Assembly: GCA_003647675.1 (NCBI GenBank)
Contig: QMNH01000006.1
Span: forward strand, 1-14,275
Length of the DNA stretch: 14,275 nucleotides
Reading direction: 5' to 3'
Source of the DNA: Candidatus Falkowiibacteriota bacterium
GTDB lineage: Bacteria > Patescibacteriota > Patescibacteriia > Patescibacteriales > UBA12075
Of this stretch, positions 12,779 to 14,275 are shown piece by piece. The position numbers and the translations under genes were made by a program. The number at the start of each line of letters is the position of its first letter. Within the stretch, counting starts at the first letter, position 1. Under the pieces are notes generated by a model. It had not been told where the DNA came from and made no database searches. It saw only the letters and a program-made list of their open reading frames with translations.

Positions 12779-14275
12779 CGGGCCTATATGTCAGGAATAA
12801 ACTTTTTTCGTCGATTGTCGAAAGAACAGCGATTAGTGAAAACACGCAGATAAGGGCGTTAATTAATCGAATCGGTTTACCTGTAGAACTAGAAGAATAT
12901 TTGCACGTTACGCATGAGGGCGAATATATACCGCGCGACGAATGGGAAAGGATGGTAACGCCACACGATATCGTGCGCGTTTCGGTTGTTCCTGCTGGCG
13001 GCGACGGTGGCGGATTATTTGCGGCGCTTGCGGGCCTGGCCCTTGCGGTATTTGCGCCATATGCCGCGCCATTCGTTGCGGGGGCGTTGGGTGTGTCAAC
13101 AACGGTTGCGACCGTTGGGATTATGTTCGTCGGTTCGTTGTTATTAAATGCGATGTTCGCGCCGCCGTCGTTAAAGCCTGGCGACCAGAGCGACGATAGT
13201 GCGGGGTTCCTGGGCGTTAGCGGTATCAAAAACCAAACGCGACCACATGGCGCGGTTCGTTGTATATACGGAACGTATAAGGTAGCGCCGGACGTTGCCG
13301 CCGAAAGCTATATATTAACCAGCGGCGACGTACAAACGTTATACAGTCTATTCGACTTTGGATACGGGGAAATTGACGTATCGAGCATCGAGATAGGCAA
13401 TACAGCAATCGGAAAATATGCGGGCGCACAGTACAAAATCAGAAAAAATTACACTAACGAAGCGTTAACGTATTATAAAAACGATAACGTTACAGACGGA
13501 TATAATACCGAGATACGCAATACAAATATTGCCAGGGTTGCGCCGTCGAATGAATCAAACGAAGTAACGATAACAATACAATTCTCAATGGGCCTGGGAT
13601 ATCAATACGATAAACACAGCGAATTTAGAGAATGGTTTGCCGGTTTCCATGTTCATTATAGAAAAGTAAGTACGGGCCAGGTTGTTAATCTGTATCAAAC
13701 TACATACCGTTCTTTTAGTCATGCGACAACACAGCTAGACGTTGCCAGCGTTCAGGTTGCGCGCAGAACCAAACAGCCGTTTGTGTTCACGATAACGGCC
13801 GGTATGCCGTCGTCGGGCGAGTGGGAGGTTAACGTATACCGTACCAGGTGGCCCATATATTACGACCGAGCGTTAGAGGAAGATACGTATTTGGATAAAA
13901 CGGTTTTAACCTCGATTCGCTCAACAACGTATCGAAAGGCGCTCGATTTTGCGACGCCACATACCATTATGGAAATGAGGGTAACGGCAACAGATCAGCT
14001 AAGCGGCGTTGTCGATAACATTACGGCGATGTGCGCCAGGCGTATACCTACATGGGACGGTAACAGCCAGGTGTTCAGCGCGCCAGTACAAACAAGTAAC
14101 CCGGCCTGGATTGCGTTAGACCTATTGCGCGGCACAGCGAACCCAGACGCGATACCCGATACCAGAATAGATTTATTCTCGTTTTGGTATTGGGCCAGCT
14201 ATTGCGACCGAATGGCGGCGCAGGGTGATAACTACTACCAGGCGGCGGTAAATTGGGACGCAAGACGCACAGTAC
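12775..14275 (+). CDS. gpJ-like tail-tip / host-specificity protein (3' end outside window)
   Basis: The first 500 residues of a large central tail-tip protein, open to the right edge. The start ATG overlaps the peptidase stop as ATGA. Residues 1-73 look like a small beta-grasp domain (IPRDEWERMVTPHDIVRVS near the end of it), then Gly-rich GGDGGG, then a hydrophobic stretch about 80-130 with one or two possible membrane-crossing helices. This N-terminal part corresponds to what lambda encodes as separate gpI. After about 150 the gpJ pattern begins: KNQTRPHGAVRCIYGTYKVA, FDFGYGEIDVSSIEIG, then NPAWIALDLLRG and a YCDRM region near the right edge. gpJ forms the trimeric hub, and its C-terminus usually binds the receptor; that part is outside the window. 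Confidence 0.9.
   Translation, partial: MTGLYVRNKLFSSIVERTAISENTQIRALINRIGLPVELEEYLHVTHEGEYIPRDEWERMVTPHDIVRVSVVPAGGDGGGLFAALAGLALAVFAPYAAPFVAGALGVSTTVATVGIMFVGSLLLNAMFAPPSLKPGDQSDDSAGFLGVSGIKNQTRPHGAVRCIYGTYKVAPDVAAESYILTSGDVQTLYSLFDFGYGEIDVSSIEIGNTAIGKYAGAQYKIRKNYTNEALTYYKNDNVTDGYNTEIRNTNIARVAPSNESNEVTITIQFSMGLGYQYDKHSEFREWFAGFHVHYRKVSTGQVVNLYQTTYRSFSHATTQLDVASVQVARRTKQPFVFTITAGMPSSGEWEVNVYRTRWPIYYDRALEEDTYLDKTVLTSIRSTTYRKALDFATPHTIMEMRVTATDQLSGVVDNITAMCARRIPTWDGNSQVFSAPVQTSNPAWIALDLLRGTANPDAIPDTRIDLFSFWYWASYCDRMAAQGDNYYQAAVNWDARRTV

Noticed and set aside
12714-13229. 171-residue reading frame on the - strand
   Set aside because: It is opposite the well-supported gpJ-like gene, is low-complexity and has no recognisable motif; an antisense shadow.
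1-14275. CRISPR arrays, tRNAs, insertion sequences, attachment sites
   Set aside because: Reading both strands showed no regularly spaced repeats, cloverleaf-type genes, transposase frames or integrase-linked repeats. The only gene-free stretches are under about 75 bases once the frameshift product is counted.

Overview
The window lies entirely inside the virion-assembly module of a tailed phage or prophage with a long non-contractile tail (siphovirus type). It has HK97-type head genes and lambda-type tail genes. All convincing genes are on the + strand and tightly packed, mostly with TAATG, ATGA or short overlaps. No tRNA, integrase, transposase, CRISPR array or clear host gene is visible. 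A DUF1833 protein, an NlpC/P60 tail-tip peptidase and a lambda gpJ-like protein, plus a small bacterial-type lipoprotein, suggest a Gram-negative host, probably a proteobacterium. The species cannot be told from this sequence.

Head region (1-7857). The 3' part of the large terminase gene enters from the left edge. A 93-residue unknown protein follows. Next is one long reading frame joining an HK97-type prohead protease (S78) to the major capsid protein. An in-frame ATG with its own Shine-Dalgarno sequence lies at the junction, so separate capsid protein could be made from the same gene. A strong intrinsic terminator follows the capsid gene. After it come a small basic-tailed protein, the portal (here downstream of the capsid, not in the common terminase-portal-protease-capsid order), a 773-residue protein with two collagen-like stretches, a gp6-like head-tail connector, a predicted lipoprotein, and a probable head-closure protein.

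Tail region (7845-14275). The order is probable tail terminator, tail tube protein, and a G/GT-type tail assembly chaperone pair. The pair has a textbook -1 slippery heptamer (GGGAAAC) two codons before the G stop. Then come an HK97 gp10-like protein, a short tape measure protein (569 residues), a gpM-position minor tail protein, a DUF1833 (gpL-position) protein, a stand-alone NlpC/P60 peptidase, and the first 500 codons of a gpJ-like tail-tip protein that runs off the right edge.

How the genes work together: terminase and portal package DNA. The protease and capsid protein build and mature the shell. Connector, closure and terminator proteins join the head to the tail tube, whose length is set by the tape measure with help from G/GT. 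The gpM/L/K/J-like proteins form the tip. Most of this is a recognisable siphovirus module. The parts most worth a second look are the protease-capsid fusion with its internal start and sharp codon-usage change, the collagen-like protein, the lipoprotein lodged among head-completion genes, and the unusual gene order.
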